Shown here one piece after another: positions 6,287-7,007 of a stretch of DNA of 7,007 nucleotides (positions within the stretch are counted from its first letter, which is position 1; the number at the start of each line of letters is the position of its first letter). The DNA is taken from positions 1-7,007 of the forward strand of contig JACQUM010000017.1 of NCBI GenBank assembly GCA_016210295.1, in the 5' to 3' direction. The stretch comes from Chloroflexota bacterium (GTDB taxonomy: Bacteria; Chloroflexota; Dehalococcoidia; UBA6926; JACQUM01). The translations under genes and the position numbers were made by a program. The notes under the pieces are model-generated. The model did no database searches, had not been told where the DNA came from, and was given only the letters and a program-made list of their open reading frames with translations.

Positions 6287-6388
6287 GAAAACGTATGGGG
6301 GCGCGTGGATTCGACAGGGGCGCGCCCTGTCAGGAGAGCAGGCCGAGGAAGCCGTCACCCTCGTTAAACCGGCGGCAAAAAAGTAACC

Positions 6389-6418
6389 GGCAAGCAACAG
6401 CTTGCATTCGCTGCCTAA
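6389..6418 (+). other. tmRNA tag reading frame (A)GKQQLAFAA
   Basis: The resume codon GGC at 6389 follows AAAAAAGTAACC, matching the position of GGC in B. subtilis tmRNA. The codons GGC AAG CAA CAG CTT GCA TTC GCT GCC are followed by TAA at 6416-6418. With the alanine delivered by the tmRNA itself, the tag is AGKQQLAFAA. The hydrophobic end -AFAA corresponds to the usual -ALAA recognised by ClpXP-type proteases; phenylalanine replaces leucine. Confidence 0.88.
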
Positions 6419-6472
6419 CTAGGCGGCGACGTTCGGGGTCGCCTCTCCCCGAGGGCGGCGTCGAGCGACAAT

Positions 6473-7007
6473 TCATCGGGGTGCTGCGGTCTCCCACGCC
6501 GGTAAGGGCCGCCTAAGATCATCGGCTGGTCCCTGAAGACTCTGCCGGGCAAGGGCTTCGGGGGCGAGACTTACAGCCCGACTGAGCCTGGAGAGCTTCT
6601 GGCGGGGGTTCCTCTGGACGGGGGGTTCGACTCCCCCCCGCCTCCACCACAAACACGGCGGCTCCGCCGCCTGGACAGGCGGCGCCTCCCCTTTGACCAG
6701 GACGAGCCCGCTTCCCGCCCGCGTCGTGGCAATCTCGAAGAGGGCCCGGAAGGTCGGTTTGGCGCGGATAGCCACCACTCGTTTCTCCTCCAGCACGTCC
6801 ACGTAGACCACGTCCAGCATGGTCAGGAGCAGCCGCCGCCGTTCGGTCGGATCGGCCCCCGCCCACAGCCTGGGCAGGTCCTCCAGAAGCTGGCCCGCCT
6901 CCCTCGCTGCGTCCACCCCTGGGACGATCAGGCCCGCCAGCTTCTCCTCCAGGGCCCGCTTCTCCCGCCGGTACCCATCATCGTCATACATCCCGTCCAC
7001 GTAGGCC
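6473..7007 (-). CDS. large serine recombinase, C-terminal part, reading into ssrA (5' end outside window)
   Basis: The minus-strand frame is open from the window edge to TGA 6475-6473, giving 177 visible residues. It begins AYVDGMYDDDGYRREKRALEEKLAGL, the coiled-coil segment typical of large serine recombinases. LLEDLPRLWAGADPTERRRLLLTMLDVVYVDVLEEKRVVAIRAKPTFRALFEIA follows in two parts, matching their conserved C-terminal region (W..A...ERR.LL..., hydrophobic strand, RPKP.F..LF-like end). The N-terminal catalytic domain with its serine and the zinc-ribbon region lie beyond the window. From the codon at 6649-6647 onward, the last 58 codons (starting WWRRGGVEPP) are antisense to ssrA, so the native protein effectively ends near APPVQAAEPPCL. 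Such enzymes integrate and excise phages and genomic islands using short attachment sites without needing homology. It could be active or a remnant. Confidence 0.85.
   Translation of the reverse strand, partial: AYVDGMYDDDGYRREKRALEEKLAGLIVPGVDAAREAGQLLEDLPRLWAGADPTERRRLLLTMLDVVYVDVLEEKRVVAIRAKPTFRALFEIATTRAGSGLVLVKGEAPPVQAAEPPCLWWRRGGVEPPVQRNPRQKLSRLSRAVSLAPEALARQSLQGPADDLRRPLPAWETAAPR
6620..6649. other. candidate attachment site at the 3' end of ssrA
   Basis: The T-arm and acceptor 3' strand of ssrA directly border the recombinase gene on the other strand. In Dehalococcoides, serine-recombinase islands insert at the ssrA 3' end and preserve the tmRNA. The same geometry here suggests the crossover lies within or close to this segment. 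The exact core cannot be defined, because the other end of the element, which should carry a partial repeat, lies outside the window. Confidence 0.35.
6665..6684. terminator. strong GC hairpin just after ssrA, possible terminator
   Basis: CGCCGCCT and AGGCGGCG form a perfect 8-bp stem around GGAC. An alternative upstream hairpin, CGGCG/CCGCCG at 6656-6669, overlaps and competes with it. It starts 16 nt after the tmRNA 3' end and could stop ssrA transcription, but only a short CTTT follows rather than a T tract. It also lies inside the recombinase frame on the minus strand, and a role in recombination is possible. Confidence 0.35.

Larger units (their letters stand above)
6297..6649 (+). ncRNA. 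ssrA: transfer-messenger RNA (tmRNA, SsrA)
   Basis: This 353-nt one-piece tmRNA rescues stalled ribosomes and adds a degradation tag. The 5' GGGGGCG (6297-6303) pairs with CGCCTCC (6639-6645), giving a 7-bp acceptor stem with a G3:U70 wobble, the alanyl-tRNA synthetase identity element. A73 and an encoded CCA (6647-6649) follow. The GGATTCGACAGGG D-region is conserved. The T-arm has loop TTCGACT (6626-6632) on a G:C stem that can reach six pairs. CCCTGTCAGGAG (6325-6336) pairs with CTTCTGGCGGGG (6596-6607) over 12 bp as helix P2. The mRNA-like part starts after CTCGTTAAACCGGCGGCAAA, closely parallel to the E. coli and B. subtilis sequences before their resume codons. The gene is intact and adjacent to smpB. 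Its 3' end abuts a serine recombinase gene on the other strand, so it is probably an integration target. Confidence 0.97.

Noticed and set aside
1..7007. CRISPR array, tRNA, rRNA or insertion-sequence ends
   Set aside because: No regularly spaced repeats, cloverleaf other than the tmRNA tRNA-like domain, rRNA-like sequence, or terminal inverted repeats with a DDE transposase were seen.

Overview
This is a GC-rich bacterial chromosomal segment. The gene set and several details fit the phylum Chloroflexota, perhaps a Dehalococcoidia-like lineage. These details are a multi-TM sensor module of the kind common in Chloroflexota and Actinomycetota, TATAAT-type -10 boxes without clear -35 boxes, and a serine recombinase abutting the tmRNA gene, an arrangement known from Dehalococcoides genomic islands. 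The taxonomic call is inference; no ribosomal RNA or other decisive marker lies in the window.

Positions 1-2106 are a compact plus-strand block. It holds the 3' part of a PLP-dependent aminotransferase (probably LL-diaminopimelate aminotransferase), then hflX (ribosome-associated GTPase), then a small DUF488 protein. Gaps are 9 nt and about 21 nt, so co-transcription is likely. After a 120-nt spacer, 2227-3873 encodes a roughly 10-TM membrane protein with a cytoplasmic GAF-like domain. It looks like the sensory half of a histidine kinase but stops before any kinase domain.

Positions 3874-4507 are gene-poor. They hold at most one weak minus-strand ORF, whose stop codon shares the tetranucleotide CTAG with the stop of the membrane protein gene. 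From 4508 to 5740 there is an S41/C-terminal processing protease gene. Its real start is probably the GTG at 4565, directly behind a strong Shine-Dalgarno sequence, a hairpin and promoter-like elements.

Positions 5757-6649 form a trans-translation module: smpB followed 30 nt later by ssrA (tmRNA), each preceded by a CTATAATG box. The tmRNA has a G3:U70 alanine-type acceptor stem, a 12-bp P2 helix, an encoded CCA end and a short tag reading frame, GGC AAG CAA CAG CTT GCA TTC GCT GCC TAA, giving (A)GKQQLAFAA.

From 6650 to the window end, reading towards ssrA on the minus strand, is the C-terminal part of a large serine recombinase. Its reading frame runs without a stop across the 3' end of ssrA and 58 codons into it. 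This is the signature of a mobile element inserted at the tmRNA 3' end, and it is the most interesting feature here: the left edge of a probable genomic island whose body lies beyond the window. HflX, SmpB and tmRNA all act on stalled or stressed ribosomes and the protease acts on proteins outside the cytoplasmic membrane face, so the segment is rich in quality-control functions, although no single operon joins them.
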